A DNA stretch of 64,000 nt from Scatosoma sp002474405 (lineage in GTDB: Bacteria; Bacillota; Clostridia; Christensenellales; Borkfalkiaceae), in the NCBI GenBank assembly GCA_937892545.1, contig CALAFO010000094.1:23461-87460 (forward strand), given 5' to 3'. The position numbers and the translations under genes were made by a program. The notes below the pieces were generated by a model, which was not told where the DNA came from, did no database searches, and saw only the letters and a program-made list of their open reading frames with translations. Below are positions 53,008-60,401 of the stretch, in pieces (positions within the stretch are counted from its first letter, which is position 1; each line of letters opens with the position of its first letter).

Positions 53008-53047
53008 AAAAACGCGGCGCTTGCGGTTGACAAGTTCCGCGTTTTTG
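53008..53047 (+). terminator. Terminator after the ABC exporter, overlapping the next promoter
   Basis: AAAAACGCGG pairs with CCGCGTTTTT. The loop contains the TTGACA of the next gene's promoter. Confidence 0.75.
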
Positions 53048-53056
53048 TTATATAAT
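53027..53056 (+). promoter_or_regulatory. Promoter of the KDPG aldolase gene
   Basis: TTGACA (53027-53032), 18-bp spacer, TATAAT (53051-53056), 33 bp before the start codon. Confidence 0.8.
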
Positions 53057-53088
53057 AAATACGTAACAAAAAAAGGCAGGGAAAAGAA

Positions 53089-54063
53089 ATGAAAATTTCG
53101 GACAACGTGAAAAACAAACTGTACGAAGCGGGGCTGGTGCCCGTCATCAAGCCGGTTGCCGGCACGGACGGCGCGGCTCTTGCCGACGCGTTATACCGTG
53201 GCGGCGTGTACGCGGCGGAGGTAACTTTCCGTGCGGCGGGGGCGGCGGATCTGATTGCCGCGATGCGCAAGGCGCGCCCCGAACTTACGGTGGGCGCGGG
53301 AACGGTGCTTACCGAGGATCAGGCGGACGAAGCCATCGAAGCGGGGGCGCAGTTCTGCGTGGCGCCCGGCTTCAACGAACGCGTTACGGCGCATTGCGTT
53401 TCTCTGGGCGTGCCGTTTGTGCCGGGGGTATCGAGCGCGACGCAGATAGAAGCGGCGATGGAAGCGGGGCTGGACTTCGTGAAATTCTTCCCGGCGGAAC
53501 AATCGGGCGGACTGGCGGCGATCAAAGCGCTTTCCGCGCCCTATCGGGATATGAATTTTATGCCGACGGGCGGAATCAACGAGGAGAACCTGAACGGGTA
53601 TCTCGCGTTTAAAAAAGTCGTGTGTTGCGGCGGCAGCTGGCTGACGCCGGAAACGCTGATGAAAAACGGAGATTACGCGGGGATTACGGCGCTGTGCGAA
53701 AAGGCGACGAAGAAAATGCTGGGGTATTCCGTGGCGCATATCGGGATAAACTGCGCGGGAGACAAAGAGGCGTTTGCGGGTGCGGAACTTTTAAAAAAGG
53801 CGTTCGGATTCGAACCGCGCGAAACGCCCGTCAGCGTGTTTGCGGAAGATAAGGCGGAGCTGATGAAAAACGGCGGCAGAGGCAGATGCGGGCACGTGGC
53901 GATAGGCACCACGAACGCGGAACGCGCGATGGCGAGAATCAGGGCGGCCGGCTTCACGTTTGACGAATCGTCGTTCAAGCGCGACGAATCGGGGCATATT
54001 TATTTTGCCTATCTGAACGAAGAAATCTGCGGGTTTGCCTGGCACCTGATTGAAAACAAGTAA
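53089..54063 (+). CDS. eda: KDPG aldolase fused to a VOC (glyoxalase-like) domain
   Basis: 324 residues. The N-terminal about 210 residues are a class I KDPG/KHG aldolase that cleaves 2-keto-3-deoxy-6-phosphogluconate to pyruvate and glyceraldehyde-3-phosphate. Visible are the GLVPVIKP start, AEVTFRAAGA, GAGTVLT, FVPGVSSATQIEAA and the Schiff-base Lys in LDFVKFFPAE. From about 215 a second domain follows (AHIGINCAG, AELLKKAFGFEPRE, HVAIGTTNAERAMARIRAAGF), a pattern of vicinal-oxygen-chelate domains. Single KDPG aldolases end near 210, so this is a two-domain form. The kdgK product makes its substrate. Confidence 0.88.
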   Translation: MKISDNVKNKLYEAGLVPVIKPVAGTDGAALADALYRGGVYAAEVTFRAAGAADLIAAMRKARPELTVGAGTVLTEDQADEAIEAGAQFCVAPGFNERVTAHCVSLGVPFVPGVSSATQIEAAMEAGLDFVKFFPAEQSGGLAAIKALSAPYRDMNFMPTGGINEENLNGYLAFKKVVCCGGSWLTPETLMKNGDYAGITALCEKATKKMLGYSVAHIGINCAGDKEAFAGAELLKKAFGFEPRETPVSVFAEDKAELMKNGGRGRCGHVAIGTTNAERAMARIRAAGFTFDESSFKRDESGHIYFAYLNEEICGFAWHLIENK

Positions 54064-54189
54064 CGGCGTTGTTCCGCGGAGGCGGTTCTGAAAAGGGCGC
54101 CGGAAGGGATTGTTTTCCGCGGTTTTTCGATGGGGAATTTCCGTGCGGCAACAAGAGGAAAATAAACTCCGAGGGGGATTATTAAAACA

Positions 54190-55824
54190 ATGAAAAAAAG
54201 CAAGTTTTTCGCGGCAGTAACGGCGGCGTGTCTGCTATTTTCGTTTGCCGCCTGTTCGGGTAGTTCCGGCGACGGAAACGAAAAACCGAACGGGGAAGAA
54301 ACGCATACGCATTCTTTCGGCGAGACCTATCAATGCGACGAATCGGGGCATTGGCAACTGTGCCAAACTTGCGGAAAATCGGGCGAAAAATCGGTGCATA
54401 TTTATAGCGGCGGCAGAAACGTCTGCTCGGTTTGCGGGTATACCGAAAACGACTCCGAGCCCGCTGCGCTGAAATCCGCTTCCGAATGTTTTCAGGGCGT
54501 GAAATTCTCCTATGTAAAATCGGGTTACACCAACGAGCGCGGCGAAACGAAAACGTTTGAAGAATTGCTCGACCGTCAGATTTCTATTCTTACGCAGGAT
54601 ATTTTCTTTCGCCTTGTTTACGTTTACGGTTCGTACGCGCGGGGGAACGCCGCAACGCTGCCCCTGAAAGACGGCGAACAAAATTATGCTTTCGGCGGCA
54701 ACGCGGCGGAAGTATCTTCCGAAACGCTCCTTGCCGAAAAACAGACGGATACGGAAGTAACAAACGCGGACATCGGCGATATCAAAGAATATCAGAAGTC
54801 GATTCAGAATTCGGGGGACGACAATTTTTTTGATGATAACACTTGCTTGAAATTCAGCGGCGCAATTAACGGCGAATATTATAAAATTAAGCAAGCGGGG
54901 ATAGTGCCGACATTGATTGAAACGCCCGTTGCCGAAAAAGTGTGGCAATGGGGAAAAGGATTGACGGAGGCTTCTTACGAAGCGTTTTCCTCGGCAGGCA
55001 ACGTGCAGAAAATGAAAACGGCGATTGCGCAGATTTTGTGCGGCAAAACCGCGGACGGCGTGTACAGCGAAGCCGCTTACCGAAAACTGCTTGCGGAAAT
55101 TCCGTATACCGGCTATGATTTTTTCGAAGCGGAAAAACTGGTTGAGTTTATCGAAAACACGGTAATCGGCAAATCGCTTACGGAAAAAGACAACGAATAT
55201 TCCGAAATTATCAATACGAAGTACGGCGGAAAAATCAACGTTGAAAGTATCGGGGCGATGAACGCGGACGAAAGTTATACGCCGACGGATTCGCCGCGGC
55301 TTTATAAAGGCTATAAGATTGTGGTAACGGCAATCGTGCGGCGCGCGCTGGAGAACGTGTTCGCGGGCTCGGAAACGTCGTTGTATCCGACGCTGAACAG
55401 AAACGCAACCGAATACACGCAGGATTTTGCGTTTTCGGCAAGAAAGGCGTATCGGGAATTTGTGCTTGCTCCGAAAGCGGACGTTTCGGGTACGAAGCTG
55501 GCGATTGCGTTCGCGGGGGATGCGGGAAAAGAAATCTCGGTGAAAGCGGAATATGTGAATCGCGGCGAAACGAAGGGTTCGGAAACGAAGCGCGTACTGC
55601 TGACGGGCGAGGAGTGCGAGGTTACGTTCGATATAGCGGCGGCGACAAACGGATTGATTTTCGGCGCATATAACGGCATTATGCAAAGCGATCTGAATAC
55701 GGCGTTGTTCGGCGGCGGAAACGTGCGGGCATGGAAAAACGGCGATACGTATCTGCGGTTTACCGTAGAAAATGCGCAAAACGTGCCTTTCGGCGTGCAA
55801 ATCAAAGGAATGTACCGTCGATAA
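54190..55824 (+). CDS. Lipoprotein with N-terminal Cys/His zinc-ribbon-like segment
   Basis: 544 residues. Lipobox FAAC (Cys22) after a clear signal peptide. Residues about 37-95 contain paired cysteines in LCQTCGKSG and VCSVCGYTE with HTHSFGE and HWQLC, a zinc-ribbon-like pattern often seen at the start of Clostridia surface lipoproteins. The remaining 450 residues show no motif I can assign. It lies between two uronate-pathway genes with short gaps (126 and 53 bp), so it may be co-transcribed with them. Confidence 0.75.
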   Translation: MKKSKFFAAVTAACLLFSFAACSGSSGDGNEKPNGEETHTHSFGETYQCDESGHWQLCQTCGKSGEKSVHIYSGGRNVCSVCGYTENDSEPAALKSASECFQGVKFSYVKSGYTNERGETKTFEELLDRQISILTQDIFFRLVYVYGSYARGNAATLPLKDGEQNYAFGGNAAEVSSETLLAEKQTDTEVTNADIGDIKEYQKSIQNSGDDNFFDDNTCLKFSGAINGEYYKIKQAGIVPTLIETPVAEKVWQWGKGLTEASYEAFSSAGNVQKMKTAIAQILCGKTADGVYSEAAYRKLLAEIPYTGYDFFEAEKLVEFIENTVIGKSLTEKDNEYSEIINTKYGGKINVESIGAMNADESYTPTDSPRLYKGYKIVVTAIVRRALENVFAGSETSLYPTLNRNATEYTQDFAFSARKAYREFVLAPKADVSGTKLAIAFAGDAGKEISVKAEYVNRGETKGSETKRVLLTGEECEVTFDIAAATNGLIFGAYNGIMQSDLNTALFGGGNVRAWKNGDTYLRFTVENAQNVPFGVQIKGMYRR

Positions 55825-55877
55825 TTCTGCTTTCGGCGTCATTGAAAACAAAAAATACGGATAACAGGTAAAAAACG

Positions 55878-56864
55878 ATGAAAGTTGTAACGTTCGGGGA
55901 AATTATGCTGCGGCTGACGCCGCAAAATCACAATCGCATCGGCAGAACGCCCGTATACGAGGCGACGTACGGCGGGGCGGAAAGCAATGTGGCGTGTTCG
56001 CTTGCGCAGCTGGGCATACCTGCGGAATTTGTAACGAAACTGCCCCAAAACGCGGTGGCGGACGGGGCGGTTTCCGTGCTGAAAAGTTTCGGCGTGTGCA
56101 CGGAACACATCGCGCGCGGCGGCAACCGGATGGGCGTTTACTATCTGGAACGCGGCTCTTCGGTGCGCGCTTCGAAAGTGGTATACGACCGCGCGGATTC
56201 GGCGATCGCGCTGGCGGAAGAAGCCGATTTTAACTGGGACGAGATTTTTCGCGGCGCCACGTGGTTTCACTTTACGGGCATTACGGCGGGCATTTCCGAA
56301 AACGCGCTGAAACTTTGCAAAATTGCGGTGAAAAAGGCGAAAGAAGCGGGGCTGACCGTTTCGTTCGACCCGAATTACCGTGCGAAATTGTGGACGAAAG
56401 AGGCTGCCCGCGCGGCGATGAAAGAACTCACGCCGTATGTGGACGTACTCATTTCCAACGCGCCGCAGACGCTGGACGTGTACGGGCTGCAATGCGAATC
56501 GGAAGAGGAAACGATGCGCGCGCTGGCGGAGAAATTCCGCCTTTCGTGCGTGGTGTTTACCGACCGGATTTCGCGCTCGGCAGACGACAACGGGTATGCG
56601 GCTTCGTGTTTCGCGGGCGGGAAATACTACGTTTCGAAGCGGTACGAGTTGCACCCGATTGTGGACAGAGTGGGCGGCGGCGACGCGTTTGCGGCGGGGG
56701 ATATTTTTGCGGCGAACAAGTACGCGGGCGAACAGAAGCGGCTGGGTTTTGCGGTGGCTGCCGCGGCGATAAAACACACGATAGACGGCGACGTCAATCT
56801 GGCGGACGAGGCGGAAATAGAGGCGCTTGCGGGCGGCGACGGCGCGGGAAGAGTGCAAAGGTAA
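55878..56864 (+). CDS. kdgK: 2-keto-3-deoxygluconate kinase (PfkB family)
   Basis: 328 residues. Phosphorylates KDG to KDPG, the substrate of the upstream aldolase. PfkB signatures: GEIMLRLTP at the N-terminus, YGGAESNVACSLAQLG, SFDPNYRAKLW and the C-terminal VGGGDAFAAGDIFA with the catalytic Asp. The FDPNYR and WFHFTGITAGIS stretches are typical of KDG kinases. Together with uxaC and the aldolase this covers glucuronate/galacturonate use, although the oxidoreductase and dehydratase genes are not in the window. Confidence 0.92.
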   Translation: MKVVTFGEIMLRLTPQNHNRIGRTPVYEATYGGAESNVACSLAQLGIPAEFVTKLPQNAVADGAVSVLKSFGVCTEHIARGGNRMGVYYLERGSSVRASKVVYDRADSAIALAEEADFNWDEIFRGATWFHFTGITAGISENALKLCKIAVKKAKEAGLTVSFDPNYRAKLWTKEAARAAMKELTPYVDVLISNAPQTLDVYGLQCESEEETMRALAEKFRLSCVVFTDRISRSADDNGYAASCFAGGKYYVSKRYELHPIVDRVGGGDAFAAGDIFAANKYAGEQKRLGFAVAAAAIKHTIDGDVNLADEAEIEALAGGDGAGRVQR

Positions 56865-56882
56865 AGGCAACGAATCGGCGCG

Positions 56883-56945
56883 GGAAAAACCGGGGTGCAC
56901 GGCGGCGCGGCGGTACGCTTTGACGGGCGGCGGCTGCGGTTTTTT
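56883..56945 (+). terminator. Possible terminator after kdgK
   Basis: AAAAACCG near 56885 can pair with CGGTTTTTT near 56937, enclosing GC-rich DNA, with a six-T end. The rest of 56946-57038 shows nothing. Confidence 0.45.
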
Positions 56946-57038
56946 GGTTTTGGCTCTTTGAAAACATTTAACGGAGCGGGTTTTGAAAAAACGGGCGCTT
57001 TTCTGTGAAAAAAGCGCGAAAATATATACTTCGAAGCG

Positions 57039-57067
57039 TTGACAAAACCGAGGTTTTGTGATAAAAT
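57039..57067 (+). promoter_or_regulatory. Promoter of the small membrane protein gene
   Basis: TTGACA (57039-57044), 17-bp spacer containing AAAACCGAGGTTTT, TAAAAT (57062-57067). Confidence 0.8.
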
Positions 57068-57129
57068 AAAAAAGGTAAAACGCCCCGGTTGCAGAATACG
57101 ATAACAAAACGAAGGGCGAGGAGGATTTT

Positions 57130-57360
57130 ATGGCAAAATGGTTTTATAAGCAGAACATGTTGGTTCAGATTATTCTGATGCTGATTCCCGGTGTGAACTG
57201 GGTGGTGGAACTTTGCGTTCGCTGGTCGGCGTATATGTCGCGCCCCACGCTGCCTACGCTGATCTTCGCTATCCTTACGATTCCTTTCGGTATCGTTTTC
57301 GGCTGGGTAGACCTCGTATGGCTGCTGCTGTTCAAGCACCTGCTGTTTGCGAAGGCATAA
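57130..57360 (+). CDS. Small membrane protein of unknown function
   Basis: 76 residues with GGCGAGGAGG upstream. Two hydrophobic segments (LVQIILMLIPGVNWVVELCV, and LIFAILTIPFGIVFGWVDLVWLLLF) separated by a short positive loop. It has its own promoter and terminator, so it is a real gene. No function recognised. Confidence 0.8.
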   Translation: MAKWFYKQNMLVQIILMLIPGVNWVVELCVRWSAYMSRPTLPTLIFAILTIPFGIVFGWVDLVWLLLFKHLLFAKA

Positions 57361-57399
57361 GAGCTGCGGAATAAAGCAATAAAAAATAAGAAAAATAAG

Positions 57400-57432
57400 C
57401 CGCCGTCGGAGAATTGCTCCGGCGGCGGTTTT
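57400..57432 (+). terminator. Terminator after the small membrane protein gene
   Basis: A 12-bp stem CCGCCGTCGGAG/CTCCGGCGGCGG with one G-U pair and a TTTT end. No gene lies between here and 57593. Confidence 0.85.
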
Positions 57433-57592
57433 GCGTTGTAAAAAAGAGTTTTGCGGCGCGCGCAGGCGGGTGTGCTTGCTTGTTTCTTTGTTTGCTTGTT
57501 TGCGTGCGGGCTAAGGCGCGATTGTGGTTTTTACGCTTGCGGGGCGCATGCGTCGGGCGAGTATTATTCTTTTTTCGGGCGATTCGTTTTGT

Positions 57593-58402
57593 TTACGATT
57601 CGCGGGATTTTACGAAAATTTTTTCCAGCGCAGCCACCACGGCGTACATGCCCGCGGCAAGCACGCACAGCACGAACACCGACGCCATGACGAGATCGAG
57701 TTTGAAAACCTGCCCGCCGTACACGATTAAATAACCGATGCCCGCTTTCGAAACGATGTATTCGCCCATGATCGAGCCGATCCACGCCATGCCCACGCTG
57801 ATTTTCAGCATGGAAATGAACGCGGGGAGCGACGAGGGCACCACGAGCTTTAACAGAATCTGCATTTTGTCGGCGCCCAGCGAACGGAGAAGCAGCAGTT
57901 TGTTTTCGTCCGTCGCCATAAATCCGCCCAGCATGTTCATGGTGGCTACGATGACGCCCACCAGCACGGTCATGCAGATAATCGCTTCTTTTCCGGTGCC
58001 GAACCAGATGATGACGAGCGGACCGAGCGCGATTTTGGGCAGCGCGTTGATGACGACGAGATACGGTTCGGCGGTGCGGCGCGCGCCGTCGCTCCACCAT
58101 AACAGCAGCGCCAGAACGTACCCGCCCGCGACGGCGATGAAAAAGCCGATCAGCGTTTCGGAAAGCGTTACGCCGATATGATAAAACAGCGTGCCCGCGC
58201 GGTACAGTTCGCCCAGCGTTTTCGCTACGCGCGAGGGAGACGAGGTTACGAACGGATTCACCCAGTTCAGGCGCGCGGCGAGTTCCCATATGCCGAGCAG
58301 GGCGAGAAGAATCAGCGCGCGGGCGAGAATGACGGCGATGTTTTTGCGCCGTACGGACGCTAAATATAACAAATGTTCTTTGGTGTATACGGTGTTTTTC
58401 AT
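57593..58402 (-). CDS. NMT1/nitrate-sulfonate-type ABC transporter permease
   Basis: 269 residues, six predicted membrane segments. SsuC/TauC/ThiX-type permease with the conserved NALPKIALGPLVIIWFG and the GTGKEAIICMTVLVGVIVATMNMLGGF stretch. LLLRSLGADKMQILLKLVVPSSLPAF is the EAA-type loop that contacts the ATPase. The start at 58402 forms an ATGA overlap with the ATPase stop; the longer upstream frame is inside the ATPase gene. Confidence 0.92.
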   Translation of the reverse strand: MKNTVYTKEHLLYLASVRRKNIAVILARALILLALLGIWELAARLNWVNPFVTSSPSRVAKTLGELYRAGTLFYHIGVTLSETLIGFFIAVAGGYVLALLLWWSDGARRTAEPYLVVINALPKIALGPLVIIWFGTGKEAIICMTVLVGVIVATMNMLGGFMATDENKLLLLRSLGADKMQILLKLVVPSSLPAFISMLKISVGMAWIGSIMGEYIVSKAGIGYLIVYGGQVFKLDLVMASVFVLCVLAAGMYAVVAALEKIFVKSRES

Positions 58403-59133
58403 ACATTCAGATCCTTCCAAAGCCGTTCGAACCACAGGGAAAACGCGGGGTTTTCGCGGCGTTTCAACGGCGTTTCTTCGCCGAAAGGCAGGGCATATTC
58501 GGCTACGAGCGTGGCGGGGCGGCGGGAAAGCACGATGGCTTCGTCGGCAACGGAAACGGCTTCGGAAATGTCGTGCGTGATTAAAACCGCCGTCTTTTTT
58601 TCGCTTTTGATGATGCGGTATACGTCGTCGCAGACGTTCAGGCGCGTCTGATAATCGAGGGCGGAAAACGGCTCGTCGAGAAGCAGCACGTCGGGCTCGG
58701 CGGCAAGGGTGCGGATGAGCGCGGCGCGCTGGCGCATGCCGCCTGAAAGTTCGCGCGGGAAGCTTTTCAGAAAATCTTTCAAGCCGTATTTTTCCGCGAG
58801 AGAAAGCACTTTCTGCCGCCGTTCGGGCGTGTTGCGCCTTTGGATTTCCAGCGGCAGAAATACGTTTTTTTCGATGGTGCGCCAAGGGAAAAGTTCGTCT
58901 TTCTGCAGCATGTACCCGAAGGTAACGCCGCCGTTTTCGATTTTGCCCGCCGAGGGCTTTAAAAGCCCCGCGGCGAGCGATAACAGGGTGGTTTTTCCGC
59001 AGCCGGACGGACCGACCACGGCGAGAAATTCGCCCTGTTTCACCGAAAACGAAAGGTCTTTTACCGCCACCGTTTCGCCGTTTTTCGTATGGTAACGCAT
59101 TTCTACGCGTTCGAATTTCAATACTTCTTTCAT
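58399..59133 (-). CDS. NMT1-type ABC transporter ATPase
   Basis: 244 residues. SsuB/TauB-like ATPase: Walker A GPSGCGKTT, Q-loop YMLQKDELFPWRT, signature LSGGMRQR, Walker B LLLDEPFSALD and switch His in LITHDISEAV. Between the binding protein gene (42 bp upstream) and the permease (4-bp overlap). Confidence 0.95.
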   Translation of the reverse strand: MKEVLKFERVEMRYHTKNGETVAVKDLSFSVKQGEFLAVVGPSGCGKTTLLSLAAGLLKPSAGKIENGGVTFGYMLQKDELFPWRTIEKNVFLPLEIQRRNTPERRQKVLSLAEKYGLKDFLKSFPRELSGGMRQRAALIRTLAAEPDVLLLDEPFSALDYQTRLNVCDDVYRIIKSEKKTAVLITHDISEAVSVADEAIVLSRRPATLVAEYALPFGEETPLKRRENPAFSLWFERLWKDLNV

Positions 59134-59175
59134 CGGTATATCGTCCTTTGTGGTTTCTGCCGCCGCGGGCGTTTT

Positions 59176-60189
59176 TTACGCCGTGAACACCTCTTTATAC
59201 ACGGCTTCGGCGAGATCGTTTTTCGTGAGTTCGGCAAGCGTTACCCGCCGCGTGAGTTCGCCCGCGCCCGAAATGATGTCCTGCAGGCGGTTTAAAGAAT
59301 CTTCCGTCATGGCGGGGTTCTTCATCCAGGCGTCGATTTTTTTGTAACTCTTTACCGAAGCGGCGAGGGCGGTTTCGCTTGTGCCGTCGAAATAGGGGTT
59401 CAGAAGTTCCGCAAGGCGGTTATCTTCCGCTTCGAGGGCGTACTTCACGGCTTTCGTAACGGCGCGGAGCAAGCCTTTCGCCGTGGTTTCGTTCTTTTCG
59501 AGCCACGAATTTTTCGCGCAGAAGCAGGTGTAGGGCACTTCGCCCGAAGCTTCGCCCACCGAAGCCACGATATACCCTTTGCCCGCCGCCTGATATTCCG
59601 AAGCCGTGGGTTCGAACATGGTGCAGTAATCCGCCGTGCCCGCTTCGAACGCGCCCGTCATCAGATTGAACGCCACGTCGTAATTGAGGGTAACGTCGGC
59701 GTTGTTTACAGGGTTCAGTCCCGCGTTTTTCAATACGTATTCGAACGTCATTGCGGGAACGCCGCCCTTTCTGCCGGCGAGAATTTCTTTGCCGCGCAGA
59801 TCCGTCCACCTGAAATCGGGTTCGGCTTTGCGGGAAACGAGGAACGAGCCGTCGCGTTTCGTCAGCTGCCCGAATACTTTCGGCGCGTCGGTGGAACCGC
59901 CCACTAGCACGTACAGCGCGGCTTCGGGACCGCAGAAGCCGACGTCCGCCCCGCCCGAAAGCACGGCGGACATCACGTTGTCGGCGCCGCCGCCGTTGGA
60001 AAGTTCGACGGTGATGTTTTCTTCGCCGAAGTAGTCGAGCGCGTCGGCGAGGTAGAGCGGCGCGTAGAAAACGGAATGGGTAACTTCGCTGATTTTCACC
60101 GTGGTTTTTCCGTCGTCCGGCTTTTTGCAGGCGGAAAGCGGCAGGGTGGAAAAGAGCAGAGATAAAAATGCGATAAACAGTTTTTTCAC
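59176..60189 (-). CDS. NMT1-type ABC transporter substrate-binding lipoprotein
   Basis: 337 residues. Lipobox LSAC (Cys21). NMT1/THI5-like binding protein: SEVTHSVFYAPLYLADALDYF is the typical start, then DVGFCGPEA and the GRKGGVPAMTFEYVL stretch. Substrate could be a sulfonate, a pyrimidine thiamine precursor or another small aromatic or anionic compound. No thiamine riboswitch is visible upstream, which does not favour a TPP-controlled role. First gene of a three-gene operon. Confidence 0.9.
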   Translation of the reverse strand: MKKLFIAFLSLLFSTLPLSACKKPDDGKTTVKISEVTHSVFYAPLYLADALDYFGEENITVELSNGGGADNVMSAVLSGGADVGFCGPEAALYVLVGGSTDAPKVFGQLTKRDGSFLVSRKAEPDFRWTDLRGKEILAGRKGGVPAMTFEYVLKNAGLNPVNNADVTLNYDVAFNLMTGAFEAGTADYCTMFEPTASEYQAAGKGYIVASVGEASGEVPYTCFCAKNSWLEKNETTAKGLLRAVTKAVKYALEAEDNRLAELLNPYFDGTSETALAASVKSYKKIDAWMKNPAMTEDSLNRLQDIISGAGELTRRVTLAELTKNDLAEAVYKEVFTA

Positions 60190-60253
60190 GATAGTAATGT
60201 ACTCCCGGATAAAAAATTTTGGAATAATATATTATATGTGGCGGCAAGAATTA

Positions 60254-60282
60254 TTGACATAGCGGGAAAAAAGAGGTATAAT
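60254..60282 (+). promoter_or_regulatory. valS: Consensus promoter of valS
   Basis: TTGACA (60254-60259), 17-bp spacer, TATAAT (60277-60282), both perfect. The leader of about 110 nt has two GC-rich hairpins but no T-box sequence. Confidence 0.92.
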
Positions 60283-60401
60283 GATTAGACTACACTATTA
60301 AACTGCGTTAAAGCGCGTTTTTGCGCGCACGCCGGGCAAAAACGGCGGAAAATAAGGTAAAATCAAAGAAAAAACGCCGACGGGAGGACAAGGTAGCGGC
60401 T

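Noticed and set aside
57414..57734. Cys-rich plus-strand frames after the 76-residue gene
   Set aside because: They begin inside the terminator, run antisense into the permease gene and have no ribosome binding site.
60190..60253. TPP riboswitch ahead of the NMT1-type importer
   Set aside because: The conserved CUGAGA region is absent and the gap is too short.
60283..60401. T-box leader ahead of valS
   Set aside because: The leader is only about 110 nt and has neither a specifier stem nor the conserved T-box sequence; it holds only two GC-rich hairpins.
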